DNA of 44,218 nucleotides from positions 1 through 44,218 of the forward strand of contig JACPGK010000029.1 in the NCBI GenBank assembly GCA_016182495.1. Direction: 5' to 3'. A program made the position numbers and the translations under genes. Below, one piece after another: positions 34,963-44,087 of the stretch. The stretch's first letter is position 1. Every line of letters begins with the position of its first letter. The notes beneath the pieces were generated by a model. That model saw only the letters and a list, made by a program, of their open reading frames with translations, ran no database searches and was not told the DNA's origin. This DNA comes from Candidatus Kerfeldbacteria bacterium (GTDB lineage Bacteria; Patescibacteriota; Patescibacteriia; UBA9570).

Positions 34963-35232
34963 CTATTGATAAATATCGCGACGATGGCCAACATCTAAGA
35001 CAAAAAATTCTACCTGTTGAGAACTGGCTTTCGTTAATTGTAAAATCAGCCGATAATTTCCAATTCTCAAACGATGACTGGCCGGCTCAAAATTATGTAA
35101 AGGTTTCAAAATAGAGAATATATCTGGATGCGATTTGAATTCTTGCAATTTTGTGATCACCCGATCTTGTTCTGATCTGCCTAACTTCCTCAAGCGCTTT
35201 TCAGCAAACTTCGAAAAAACAAATATCACCAT
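34963..35232 (-). CDS. RelE/ParE-family toxin
   Basis: The 89-residue protein has the RelE/ParE layout: N-terminal helices with FAEKRLRKLGRSEQDRVITKL, then LHNFEPASHRLRIGNYRLILQL and a final strand FFVLDVGHRRDIYQ. The RIGNYRLI and VGHRRDIY segments are standard for this family. RelE proteins cut mRNA on the ribosome, whereas ParE acts on gyrase; the C-terminal GHRxDIY points to the RelE side. The gene lies 2 nt after its antitoxin gene and 3 nt before the first Cys-rich gene. The active-site arginines appear present, so it is probably functional. Confidence 0.88.
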   Translation of the reverse strand: MVIFVFSKFAEKRLRKLGRSEQDRVITKLQEFKSHPDIFSILKPLHNFEPASHRLRIGNYRLILQLTKASSQQVEFFVLDVGHRRDIYQ

Positions 35233-35234
35233 GA

Positions 35235-35483
35235 CTAAATCACTAAACGGCTACGGCCAGATTCAGCTGCTGTCTGATAACGTTGCTTCAATGTTTGAGC
35301 ATTTTTCACCATCGCAAAATCTTCCAAATAATCAGCCACGGTATCATCGCAACCTTCAAAATACGGCAACATAACAATTCTGCCTTTGCCACGATTAGTG
35401 ACTATATAACTTTGGTCAGTAATGGTCTTCGAAATAGTGCCAATAGATTGTTGCACTTCAGTTGTAGTAATAATATTGGACAT
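35235..35483 (-). CDS. YefM/Phd-family antitoxin
   Basis: The 82-residue protein starts IITTTEVQQSIGTISKTITDQSYIVTNRGKGRIVMLPYFEG, the usual DNA-binding N-terminal fold of Phd/YefM antitoxins. The C-terminal part, rich in charged residues, should wrap the toxin. It would neutralise the RelE-like toxin and repress its own operon. A perfect 11-bp inverted repeat over the promoter (35490-35521) fits as its operator. The gene comes first, as is normal for this family. No ribosome-binding site is seen. Confidence 0.85.
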   Translation of the reverse strand: MSNIITTTEVQQSIGTISKTITDQSYIVTNRGKGRIVMLPYFEGCDDTVADYLEDFAMVKNAQTLKQRYQTAAESGRSRLVI

Positions 35484-35489
35484 AGTAAT

Positions 35490-35521
35490 ATATATGATTA
35501 GATATATACGTAATCATATAT
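35490..35521. promoter_or_regulatory. Operator-like inverted repeat of the toxin-antitoxin operon
   Basis: ATATATGATTA (35490-35500), 10-bp spacer, TAATCATATAT (35511-35521): perfect 11-bp arms. It overlaps the -10 box and the expected start, the position where antitoxin autorepression would act. Confidence 0.7.
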
Positions 35522-35540
35522 TAAATAGTATACCTGTCAA
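35513..35540 (-). promoter_or_regulatory. Promoter of the toxin-antitoxin / Cys-rich operon
   Basis: On the minus strand TTGACA (35535-35540), 16 bp, TATGAT (35513-35518). The expected start is near 35506 with a ~23-nt leader. The -35 box overlaps the end of the alkD-like gene. No other promoter is evident before the three Cys-rich genes. Confidence 0.7.
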
Positions 35541-36229
35541 GATAAATACTGTCGTCGCTGCCGTGAGCTTAATTTCTCAATAGCATACCGCAACATGGTG
35601 CGAGGCATGGTGTGATAGTGCTGATCTAAAAATTTCACCAGAATTATTTGGTCGCGTTTACCCACTTCGCGCAACATCCAGCCCACTGCCTTATGGATCA
35701 AATCATGATCATCGTGCAGTAATATTTTAGCCAAGTGCAGCGTATCGCTATAGTGTTGCTGCCGAATAAAATATTGGGTACTAATAATAGCCAGGCGGCG
35801 ATTCCACAATGATGTTCCTTTGGCTAAACGGTACAATATGGTTTTGTTTCTTGTAAATAAATACTGTCCCAAAATATAGGGAGCTGAAGTATCAACTAAA
35901 TCCCAATTATTAATCCAGCGCCGATTAGCCAAATACCACTTGGCTAATGCCTGCTGTTTATGTACTGTGGTGTGTTGATACTGCCATACGGCAATAATCA
36001 AGGCGGTTAAGCGATATTCATGCCACGGACTGCGTAATAACTTAGTTAAATCTGCTACCGATAGTTGATAAAACTGTTTGGCAATCTGCCGTTGTTGCGG
36101 TACAGTAATGCCTAAAAATTTATCACCGGCAGCATATTCCCCTGGTGCTGTTCGAAAAAAACGTTGTAAAAAAATGGCCTTCTGTGGATTAGCCATTGTA
36201 TGTAACTGACTCTTTATTGCTTTTATCAT
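35537..36229 (-). CDS. AlkD-like DNA alkylation repair protein
   Basis: The 230-residue helical protein belongs to the HEAT-like AlkD family, DNA glycosylases that remove alkylated bases such as 3-methyl- and 7-methylpurines. Typical features are FLGITVPQQRQIAKQFY near the N-terminus, then SPWHEYRLTALIIAV, the conserved WINNWDLVDTSAPYILG with the key Asp, and HDLIHKAVGWMLREVGKRD. The ATG at 36229 is chosen: the open frame extends to 36337 but that part reads through the tRNA. The length is normal. It lies 26 nt after the initiator tRNA on the same strand and is probably transcribed with it. Confidence 0.87.
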   Translation of the reverse strand: MIKAIKSQLHTMANPQKAIFLQRFFRTAPGEYAAGDKFLGITVPQQRQIAKQFYQLSVADLTKLLRSPWHEYRLTALIIAVWQYQHTTVHKQQALAKWYLANRRWINNWDLVDTSAPYILGQYLFTRNKTILYRLAKGTSLWNRRLAIISTQYFIRQQHYSDTLHLAKILLHDDHDLIHKAVGWMLREVGKRDQIILVKFLDQHYHTMPRTMLRYAIEKLSSRQRRQYLS

Positions 36230-36255
36230 AGCATCAACTGTTCTGTATTCAAATG

Positions 36256-36327
36256 TTGCGGGGGCCGGATTTGAACCGGCGACCTCCTGGTTATGAGCCA
36301 GGCGAGCTGCCACTGCTCCACCCCGCG
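36256..36327 (-). tRNA. Initiator tRNA-fMet (anticodon CAT)
   Basis: The 72-nt cloverleaf starts CGCGGGG and ends CCCCGCA-A. It has the C1/A72 mismatch that marks bacterial initiators, A11/T24 in the D stem, anticodon loop CTCATAA and T arm GCCGG-TTCAAAT-CCGGC. Both ends closely match E. coli tRNA-fMet. The anticodon stem is CCTGG/CCAGG, so pair 29-41 is T-A instead of the usual G-C. CCA is not encoded (ACA follows). Confidence 0.95.
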
Positions 36328-36337
36328 ATGCAGGCAT

Positions 36338-36366
36338 ATTCTAATCGAAGCAAGCAACATTGTCAA
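36338..36366 (-). promoter_or_regulatory. Promoter of the initiator tRNA
   Basis: On the minus strand TTGACA (36361-36366), 17 bp, TAGAAT (36338-36343). Ten bases lie between the -10 box and the tRNA 5' end. The -35 box overlaps that of the divergent O-antigen-ligase-like gene. Confidence 0.8.
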
Positions 36367-36388
36367 TCCTACAGTCAACCCCTACAAT
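36360..36388 (+). promoter_or_regulatory. Promoter of the O-antigen-ligase-like gene
   Basis: TTGTCA (36360-36365), 17 bp, TACAAT (36383-36388). Six bases lie between the -10 box and the ATG at 36395, so the transcript would start at or next to the start codon. Confidence 0.7.
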
Positions 36389-36394
36389 ACGGTT

Positions 36395-37570
36395 ATGCTC
36401 TGGCAACGATTATTGTATAGCAGTGTCGCTGTATGGATATTTCTGCTTCCTTGGCAAACGCACTACATCCTGGCAGCTAATACGAATCAGTATCAAATTA
36501 TTAGTCTCTATCTCACTGATGTCATTTGGTTAGTAGTGATGGTGCTGTGGTTAATACATTGGTATCGTCAACCGCGGACCACAACACTCAATGTGATTGG
36601 TCTTATCTTACTGGGTGGCCTAGTGTGTTTGGTTGGGGCATCAGCCTACTGGGCTGATAATCGCGATGTTAGTTTTTACTATTGGTTGCGTAGTATTCAA
36701 GCCAGTTTGGTTTGCATCGTGGCTTTAACTACAGCACCCCCGTTACCGTGGCTGACGTTGCCGTTAACCAGTAGTGGACTAGTACAGGCTGGTTTATTGT
36801 TTTGGCAATTTTTTCAACAAAAGGTTATGGCCAATAGCTGGCTAGGCCTAGCTGAACAATTTCCAGAAACAGCTGGAGTACCAGTGATCGTGACAGACGT
36901 TGGTCGATGGTTACGACCATTTGGCAGCTGGCCTCATCCTAATACCGCTGGTGGTTGGCTCGTATTATGTGGTGTGGCGGCGATTAGTCTTTGGTATTGG
37001 CAAAGTGGTCGATGGTGGCGCTATGCCAGTTTGATCAGCACAATACTTATTAGTGCTGGGATAGTATTATCGTTTTCACGTGGAGCGATGATGGTATGGT
37101 ATGTTATGTTAGGCGCGATCGTCATAGCGTTTGGTAAAGCTATTTGGCCGATTATTACAGTAGCTTTAATAAGCACCCTAATCTTTATGGCTAGTTTTTT
37201 TAACCTGTGGCAAAGCCGTATCATCGCTAGTGATTTTGTTGAACAGTATTCTTTACAACAACGCCACGATCAGTGGCAGGCGGTGTGGCCAATCATTCAG
37301 CAGTATTGGCCTCGTGGTGTTGGCATGGGCCATTACCCGCCAGAACCTATCCACTTTGTTCCATTATTAATAGCTGCTGAAATTGGTATATTTGGGGCTG
37401 TTTTACTGTATACCTTGGTTGCCTGGTCACTACGACACCGCTATGAGTATGTTAGTGTATTGTTGATTACTATTTTATTGCTAGGATTATTTGATCATTA
37501 CCTGTGGACATTACCCAGTATGTTGCTATTGTGGTTTTACATTATTGGCCTAAACTTAGCCAAAAAATAA
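36395..37570 (+). CDS. O-antigen ligase / polymerase-like membrane protein
   Basis: The 391-residue protein has about ten hydrophobic helices. The longest loop, near residues 290-330, carries RHDQWQAVWPIIQQYWPRGVGMGHYPPE, close to the Wzy_C/O-antigen ligase pattern R..W..A......P..G.G.G.y. Earlier FGSWPHPNTAGGWLVL and SFSRGAMMVW also fit (the family has PNxxAxxL and TxSRgA). Members join or polymerise lipid-linked surface glycans at the outer face of the membrane. No other glycan genes are nearby. The open frame extends to 36293, antisense to the tRNA, but the promoter supports 36395. It may act on exported glycans of this cell; the substrate is unknown. Confidence 0.8.
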   Translation: MLWQRLLYSSVAVWIFLLPWQTHYILAANTNQYQIISLYLTDVIWLVVMVLWLIHWYRQPRTTTLNVIGLILLGGLVCLVGASAYWADNRDVSFYYWLRSIQASLVCIVALTTAPPLPWLTLPLTSSGLVQAGLLFWQFFQQKVMANSWLGLAEQFPETAGVPVIVTDVGRWLRPFGSWPHPNTAGGWLVLCGVAAISLWYWQSGRWWRYASLISTILISAGIVLSFSRGAMMVWYVMLGAIVIAFGKAIWPIITVALISTLIFMASFFNLWQSRIIASDFVEQYSLQQRHDQWQAVWPIIQQYWPRGVGMGHYPPEPIHFVPLLIAAEIGIFGAVLLYTLVAWSLRHRYEYVSVLLITILLLGLFDHYLWTLPSMLLLWFYIIGLNLAKK

Positions 37571-37588
37571 ACTTTTCCAGTTTGGTTA

Positions 37589-37617
37589 TTGACAGTAATT
37601 CTGGCCTTGTATAAGAT
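37589..37617 (+). promoter_or_regulatory. Promoter of groES-groEL
   Basis: TTGACA (37589-37594), 17 bp, TAAGAT (37612-37617); TATAAG at 37610-37615 with a 15-bp spacer is the alternative. The start point would fall inside the CIRCE operator. Confidence 0.75.
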
Positions 37618-37620
37618 AGC

Positions 37621-37647
37621 TTAGCACTCTCGATTTAAGAGTGCTAA
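37621..37647. promoter_or_regulatory. CIRCE operator (HrcA-binding site)
   Basis: TTAGCACTC, 9 bp, GAGTGCTAA: an exact match to the CIRCE consensus. It overlaps the transcript start of groES-groEL, so the HrcA repressor should control the operon and release it on heat shock. hrcA is not in this window. Confidence 0.97.
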
Positions 37648-37680
37648 TTAATCATTAAATCTAGTCAACTTATCACGACT

Positions 37681-37959
37681 ATGAATTTACAACCTGTTGG
37701 GGATCGTGTCCTGGTGCGTCCCCTAACCGAGCAAGAAGTAACGGCTTCGGGCATTGTATTGCCTGATACCGTTGACCGCGAAAAAAAAGCGGAAGGTGAG
37801 GTATTGGCAGTTGGTGACGGTGAAGATGTGAAAAAACTCAATCTAACAGTTGGCGCTACCGTACTATTCGGTAAATATGCCGGTGATGATATTGAGTACA
37901 ATGATGAGGATTTAAAATTCCTCAAACATGACGAAATTTTAGCAGTGGTTAAAAAGTAA
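37681..37959 (+). CDS. groES: Co-chaperonin GroES
   Basis: GroES caps the GroEL chamber during protein folding. The 92-residue protein has the family opening LQPVGDRVLVRPL, the mobile loop with ASGIVLPDT (about 22-30) that contacts GroEL, and the ending EILAVVKK. Length and composition are normal. The leader is about 58 nt and contains half of the CIRCE repeat, but no ribosome-binding site precedes the ATG. groEL follows 18 nt later. Expression should rise on heat stress through HrcA. Confidence 0.97.
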   Translation: MNLQPVGDRVLVRPLTEQEVTASGIVLPDTVDREKKAEGEVLAVGDGEDVKKLNLTVGATVLFGKYAGDDIEYNDEDLKFLKHDEILAVVKK

Positions 37960-39612
<1,653 letters not shown>

Positions 39613-39632
39613 TACAAACTGATTGATAGCGT

Positions 39633-39661
39633 AGTAGGGATCAGCACAACTGATCCCTACT
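39633..39661 (+). terminator. Terminator after groEL
   Basis: AGTAGGGATCAG (39633-39644), 5-nt loop, CTGATCCCTACT (39650-39661): a perfect 12-bp stem. The T-tract after it is weak (TGTATTTG), so termination may be incomplete. The -35 candidate of the next gene begins at its last base. Confidence 0.8.
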
Positions 39662-39688
39662 TGTATTTGATGGTATGCTTGCTATACT
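39661..39688 (+). promoter_or_regulatory. Promoter of the DUF4870-like gene
   Basis: TTGTAT (39661-39666), 16 bp, TGC-TATACT (-10 at 39683-39688). TTGATG (39667-39672) with TATAAT (39688-39693) and a 15-bp spacer is an alternative. The expected leader is about 30 nt. Confidence 0.6.
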
Positions 39689-39729
39689 ATAATTATCTAT
39701 TTAAATAAATTAATTGCTTGAATATACGT

Positions 39730-40056
39730 ATGGATCAACCGATGAATCAGGCCGACATGACCTTTGACGCTAAAGACGTCCAAGATAATAAGGTGATGGC
39801 CGCCTTAAGTTACCTAGGAGTGCTAGTATTTATTCCGTTATTAGCTAAAAAGGATAGCAAATTTTGTCAGGCGCATGCCAAGCAAGGTTTAGTGACCTTT
39901 ATTGCTGCCGTATTGTTAGGCTTCATTCCATTTGTAGGCTGGGCACTTGATATGGTAGTGCTGGTGGTGAATATTATTGCCCTCGTCAATGCCTTAATGG
40001 GTAAATTTTGGAAAATTCCTGGAGCCTACGATTTGTCCAAGAAATTCAATTTCTAA
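39730..40056 (+). CDS. Small DUF4870-like membrane protein
   Basis: The 108-residue protein has a polar N-terminus (about 30 residues) and DNKVMAALSYLGVLVFIPLLAKKDSKFCQAHAKQGLVTF, the pattern of the DUF4870 family. Two hydrophobic helical stretches follow, then a soluble end. These proteins are small inner-membrane proteins of unknown function. An in-frame TTG at 39718 would add four residues, but the ATG at 39730 is preferred. The stop lies 3 nt from the convergent recA stop, so the two genes share a tail-to-tail junction without a visible terminator. Confidence 0.8.
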   Translation: MDQPMNQADMTFDAKDVQDNKVMAALSYLGVLVFIPLLAKKDSKFCQAHAKQGLVTFIAAVLLGFIPFVGWALDMVVLVVNIIALVNALMGKFWKIPGAYDLSKKFNF

Positions 40057-40059
40057 ACA

Positions 40060-41100
40060 TTACTCCTGGGGACGATTTTCAGTTTCATGTACCGCCACCA
40101 TAATATCTTGACGTAATCGATCCATCACCTCAACATGTTCACGTAAGTATTGGCGAGCACTTTCTCGACCAACTCCTAATTTTTCTTCTTTATAGGTATA
40201 GGTGTTGCCACTCTTTTCAATTACGCCAAATTGCACACCGGTATCTAGTAAATCTCCAGCTATCGAAATGCCTTCATTGTACATGATATCAAATTCAGTA
40301 GTACGAAATGGTGCCGCCACTTTATTTTTTACAATTTTGGCATTAACTCGATTACCAATCACTCGATCACCTTGTTTAATTTGAGCACTGCGGCGCACTT
40401 CAATTCTTACCGAGCTATAAAATTTCAAAGCCACACCACCAGTGGTGGTTTCGGGATTGCCAAACATCACTCCAATTTTTTGACGTACTTGATTAATAAA
40501 GATAACCGTAGTATTACTTTTGCCGACAATGGCTGTTAGTTTACGCAAGGCTTTACTCATTAAACGAGCTTGCAAACCCATTTGAATATCGCCCATTTCT
40601 CCTTCGATTTCTGCTCGGGGTGTTAGGGCAGCCACAGAATCGATCACAATCAAATCAATTCCGCCAGAGCGTACCAATGTTTCAACGATATCTAAGGCTT
40701 GTTCACCCGTATCGGGTTGAGAAATCAATAATTCTTCTATCTTTACACCAATACGTTTAGCGTATTCTGGATCAAGGGCATGTTCAGCATCCACAAAAGC
40801 AGCCACTCCGCCCATTTTTTGGATTTCACTAACGATGTGTTGGGTGAGAGTAGTTTTACCAGAAGCTTCTGGTCCATAAATCTCAACTACTCTACCACGG
40901 GGTACGCCACCAATGCCTAAAGCTAAATCGAGTGAGATGCAGCCAGTGGGTATAGCCTCTACTTTCATTTGACTAGCTTCGCCGAGCTTCATAATGGCAC
41001 TGTTGCCAAAACGTTCACGAATTTGCGCAATGGCTGCTGCCATGGCTTTATTTTTTCCAGTACCGACGGGTTCTTCTGTTTTTTTAGCTATTTTCGACAT
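40060..41100 (-). CDS. recA: Recombinase RecA
   Basis: RecA forms filaments on single-stranded DNA, drives homologous recombination and triggers the SOS response where present. The 346-residue protein has Walker A GPEASGKT (76-83), Walker [11 protein letters not shown], the L1/L2 DNA-binding loop regions ([26 protein letters not shown]) and the C-terminal domain, with an acidic/polar end. All main motifs are intact. It lies 41 nt after the RodZ-like gene, in the ftsK series. I found no clear promoter or SOS box directly before it, so it may depend on upstream transcription. No Shine-Dalgarno site is seen. Confidence 0.98.
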   Translation of the reverse strand: MSKIAKKTEEPVGTGKNKAMAAAIAQIRERFGNSAIMKLGEASQMKVEAIPTGCISLDLALGIGGVPRGRVVEIYGPEASGKTTLTQHIVSEIQKMGGVAAFVDAEHALDPEYAKRIGVKIEELLISQPDTGEQALDIVETLVRSGGIDLIVIDSVAALTPRAEIEGEMGDIQMGLQARLMSKALRKLTAIVGKSNTTVIFINQVRQKIGVMFGNPETTTGGVALKFYSSVRIEVRRSAQIKQGDRVIGNRVNAKIVKNKVAAPFRTTEFDIMYNEGISIAGDLLDTGVQFGVIEKSGNTYTYKEEKLGVGRESARQYLREHVEVMDRLRQDIMVAVHETENRPQE

Positions 41101-41141
41101 ATTAAATGATGTGAAATAATTAACTATGCTTGATACGCTAC

Positions 41142-41822
41142 CTATAAATTAGATGATGATACAATAGTATGGTATTGAACATTACTTTTACTGCGTTTGG
41201 TTTTAGCCATCATCTTAAACACATTGGCACCAGGCTGTAACACTACATCAATACTAAAGCTACCATCGGCTTTTACTGGCACAGCTTGATCGTTAATGGC
41301 GACAGTAGCTTCTGGCACAGTTTGTCCGGCAATGGTAATAAAACGCTGATCAGCCGCCACCTGGTTTGGTAAAGGAACAATTTCTAAAATGGGTGGTTGA
41401 ATAATATTCGTCACCTCAAATACAAAATAGGTGCTGACTAAAACAATGAAAAAGACTACTCCCACCATCATGATGATTTGCGTAACTTGCAACGGCCGCT
41501 TAGTGAGGTGGCGACGCAAAGCAGGGATTGATTGTGCTTGGTTATAAACCGTTAATTCTTGGTCGAGTACCTGACTGATTGATCGTGGGTTCAACTGTAA
41601 AAATTTGGCGTATTTTTTAACATAATTTTTAATAAACACACTACCAGGTAGGGCAGTATAGTTACCTTGTTCAAGGGCTAATAAATATTCAACCCGAATA
41701 TGAATGGCCTCGGCAATCTGCTGTAGTGATGCTCCAGTATCATTACGTCGACGCTGCAAACGTTCCCCCACCGTTTCACTCCCTGTTAAAGATCGCTGAC
41801 TAAAATCGGTCAGTGTCGTCAT
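41142..41822 (-). CDS. RodZ-like protein: cytoplasmic HTH, membrane helix, outer Ig-like domain
   Basis: The 226-residue product begins with a helix-turn-helix of the RodZ/HTH_25 type ([43 protein letters not shown]), with the conserved [16 protein letters not shown] that follows. A transmembrane helix lies at about 115-138, and the outer part (about 150-220) is a glucodextranase/Ig-like domain ([22 protein letters not shown]). RodZ links MreB to the cell-shape machinery; this version has the same layout but no mreB is nearby. The start at 41822 overlaps the ftsK stop by 23 nt; the open frame extends to 41870, a less likely start. It probably works in cell-shape or envelope control. Confidence 0.82.
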   Translation of the reverse strand: MTTLTDFSQRSLTGSETVGERLQRRRNDTGASLQQIAEAIHIRVEYLLALEQGNYTALPGSVFIKNYVKKYAKFLQLNPRSISQVLDQELTVYNQAQSIPALRRHLTKRPLQVTQIIMMVGVVFFIVLVSTYFVFEVTNIIQPPILEIVPLPNQVAADQRFITIAGQTVPEATVAINDQAVPVKADGSFSIDVVLQPGANVFKMMAKTKRSKSNVQYHTIVSSSNL

Positions 41823-43962
41823 GATTGGTATCATCTTCATTATCGTTAAAATTAGTATCATCAGCCTCATCGAGTTGTCCTAAAATCTCACGTGGTTTAG
41901 CGCCATCAGCCGGACCAATAAACCCTTGTTCTTCTAAAATATCCAGCAAGCGAGCCGCCCGAGCATATCCAACCCGTAACCGCCGTTGTAGTAAGGAGGC
42001 AGAAGCCTTTTGAGCCTGAACAATAATTTTTTTGGCGTCCGGTAATAACGTATCTTCATCGCTACTATCATTCCAGGCTTGGGGCATAACACTGCTGCTT
42101 TGTACAGTAATCACTTCGTCATCATATTCAGCGGTGCCTTTACTTTTCAGGTGATTAACTACTCGCATAATTTCTTCTTCTTGCACAAAGGCTCCTTGAA
42201 TACGTTTTGGCTTCGATGATTCTGCACTGACGTATAGCATGTCACCTCGACCGAGTAATTTTTCTGCACCGGCTGCATCCAAAATGGTACGTGAGTCGAT
42301 GAGAGAAGCCACATTAAAAGCGCAGCGTGAGGTAATGTTTGCCTTAATTAAACCAGTAATTACATCAACTGATGGCCGTTGAGTCGCTAACACTAAATGA
42401 ATACCAACCGCCCGAGCCATTTGGGCTAAACGCACAATGGCTGCTTCTACTTCGCGAGGGGCTGATGCCATTAAATCAGCCAACTCATCAATCATAAACA
42501 CGATGTACGGCATACTGGCCTGCGGATGGCTGGCATTATAGCCAGCAATATCACGTTTCTTCGCATTAGATAATACTTCGTAGCGTCGATCCATTTCATT
42601 AACACACCACTTTAAAGCATTGATTGTTTTTTGCACATCGGTGACCACTGGCGTGAGTAAATGTGGAATATCATTATACATGGTAAATTCAACTCGTTTA
42701 GGATCAACCATCACTAATTTTAAATCATCGGGTCCATTTTGATACAGTAAACTTAAAATAATCGTGTTAATGCACACCGACTTACCCGAACCAGTGGCTC
42801 CCGCAATTAATAAATGTGGCATAGCACCAAGATCGGCTGTAAACGACTTACCAGCCACATCCCGGCCCAGCAACAACGTTAAGTTTGACTGACGTTGTTT
42901 AAAATTATCGGCCTCGAACAGTTCGCGCAAACCTACTCGAGCGGCAGCTACATTTGGCACTTCTACCCCAATCAGTGATTTACCGGGAATAGGAGCTTCA
43001 ATACGAATAGGATGAGCCGCTAAGGCTAGGGCAAGATCGTTCTGTAATGACACTATTTGAGCTACTTTTACACCGCTAGCTGGTTTAAAGGTATATTGGG
43101 TGACTGTTGGCCCCACACTGACAGGGCCCATCTCGACTGCAATATCAAAATTGAGCAAAGTTTTATGAATAACATCTTTATTACGATTAATATCCCCGCT
43201 GGTTGGTTGACCGCGTTTATTGGATAACAAATCGAGCGGTAAATCAATTTTGCGGTGCTGTTTGGCTACATGAATCAGTTCCATTTGTTCAGGTTCAGTA
43301 GTATCTGTTTTCGGCTGCTGTCCGGTTAAGGTTTTATGTGAAAAAACCACCACGTCATCTTCATCGTCTGCTTGAGTCGATGTTTGAACAGTTTGACTGG
43401 TGGCAACTGCTGCCCGTTCTCGAGCAATCACTAACCGCTGTTTGGCACTAGAAAATAAGGCTACCACAAAACGTAGCACCTTACCGATAATGGTTGTGGC
43501 CGGTATCTGCTGCACCAAACGTTCAAGTGATGTATTAAAAACAATCAAAATAGCCATCACGATCATGGCACAAAAAATGATCACGGCTACAGCGCTGCTG
43601 GAAAATTGATGAAATAAATAGGTGGCGGCGGTACCAACGACACCAGCACTATGGGGTTGCATAATATCAAGTAAGCCAAAAATACCGCTGGCTAACAGCC
43701 CCAGCCCAACCAAATCAACTGGTTTAATGGTGTGATCGGTGGGATACAATAAACGATAGACCAAAATGAAAAAAATGATCGGTATTAAAAATCGACCATA
43801 GCCAATAGCACTGGTCAACAATCGGTTAATAACCTCACCAACAGTGCCCGCTAAACCAAATAAGCTAAAAGCGGTAATTAAGCCAGCGGCCAATAAGGCC
43901 ACAGTAATGATACCGCGTTGGGTATCGGGAGAGGTGGTGGGAGGAACAATTTTTTTCGGCAT
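41800..43962 (-). CDS. ftsK: DNA translocase FtsK
   Basis: FtsK pumps chromosomal DNA through the division septum and coordinates segregation with division. The product has 720 residues from the ATG at 43962. An upstream ATG at 44004 is rejected because the TGC-TATAGT box (43973-43981) lies after it. Four transmembrane helices occupy about residues 15-145. A flexible linker follows, then the motor domain with Walker A GATGSGKS (388-395) and Walker B VFMIDELAD. The C-terminal gamma winged helix (LLQRRLRVGYARAARLLDILEEQGFIGP) reads KOPS-like signals. Length is close to SpoIIIE/short FtsK. It overlaps the RodZ-like gene start. Confidence 0.96.
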   Translation of the reverse strand: MPKKIVPPTTSPDTQRGIITVALLAAGLITAFSLFGLAGTVGEVINRLLTSAIGYGRFLIPIIFFILVYRLLYPTDHTIKPVDLVGLGLLASGIFGLLDIMQPHSAGVVGTAATYLFHQFSSSAVAVIIFCAMIVMAILIVFNTSLERLVQQIPATTIIGKVLRFVVALFSSAKQRLVIARERAAVATSQTVQTSTQADDEDDVVVFSHKTLTGQQPKTDTTEPEQMELIHVAKQHRKIDLPLDLLSNKRGQPTSGDINRNKDVIHKTLLNFDIAVEMGPVSVGPTVTQYTFKPASGVKVAQIVSLQNDLALALAAHPIRIEAPIPGKSLIGVEVPNVAAARVGLRELFEADNFKQRQSNLTLLLGRDVAGKSFTADLGAMPHLLIAGATGSGKSVCINTIILSLLYQNGPDDLKLVMVDPKRVEFTMYNDIPHLLTPVVTDVQKTINALKWCVNEMDRRYEVLSNAKKRDIAGYNASHPQASMPYIVFMIDELADLMASAPREVEAAIVRLAQMARAVGIHLVLATQRPSVDVITGLIKANITSRCAFNVASLIDSRTILDAAGAEKLLGRGDMLYVSAESSKPKRIQGAFVQEEEIMRVVNHLKSKGTAEYDDEVITVQSSSVMPQAWNDSSDEDTLLPDAKKIIVQAQKASASLLQRRLRVGYARAARLLDILEEQGFIGPADGAKPREILGQLDEADDTNFNDNEDDTNHDDTDRF

Positions 43963-43972
43963 GGGTTCGCCT

Positions 43973-43981
43973 ACTATAGCA
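43973..43981 (-). promoter_or_regulatory. Extended -10 promoter of ftsK
   Basis: On the minus strand TGC-TATAGT (-10 at 43973-43978); 10 nt to the ATG at 43962. No good -35 box 17 bp upstream. A second promoter candidate lies at 44037-44066. Confidence 0.55.
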
Positions 43982-44004
43982 TATTGTACTAGCAAAATCC
44001 ACAT

Positions 44005-44025
44005 AAAAAACGCCCTTGGCGGCGC
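44005..44025 (-). terminator. Putative short terminator before ftsK
   Basis: On the minus strand GCGCC-GCCAAG-GGCGT (44025-44010), including one G-T pair, followed by six Ts (44010-44005). It may end the upstream gene, or attenuate transcripts from the promoter at 44037-44066. Confidence 0.5.
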
Positions 44026-44036
44026 TCATTACAATC

Positions 44037-44066
44037 ATTCTAGCCTATGCTGGCGGCTGGTGTCAA
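44037..44066 (-). promoter_or_regulatory. Second promoter candidate upstream of ftsK
   Basis: On the minus strand TTGACA (44061-44066), 18 bp, TAGAAT (44037-44042). The expected start near 44030 lies immediately before the terminator-like hairpin. Confidence 0.55.
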
Positions 44067-44087
44067 CCGGCGCTATTCCTGACCCGC

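Noticed and set aside
36230-36337. N-terminal extension of the alkD-like frame
   Set aside because: These codons translate the initiator tRNA; the peptide is a typical tRNA read-through, so the start at 36229 is used.
36293-36394. Upstream extension of the O-antigen-ligase-like frame
   Set aside because: It overlaps the tRNA in antisense and lies upstream of the promoter at 36360-36388.
41101-41160. SOS box or promoter directly before recA
   Set aside because: No LexA-type repeat and no convincing -35/-10 pair were found; recA may rely on the ftsK series.
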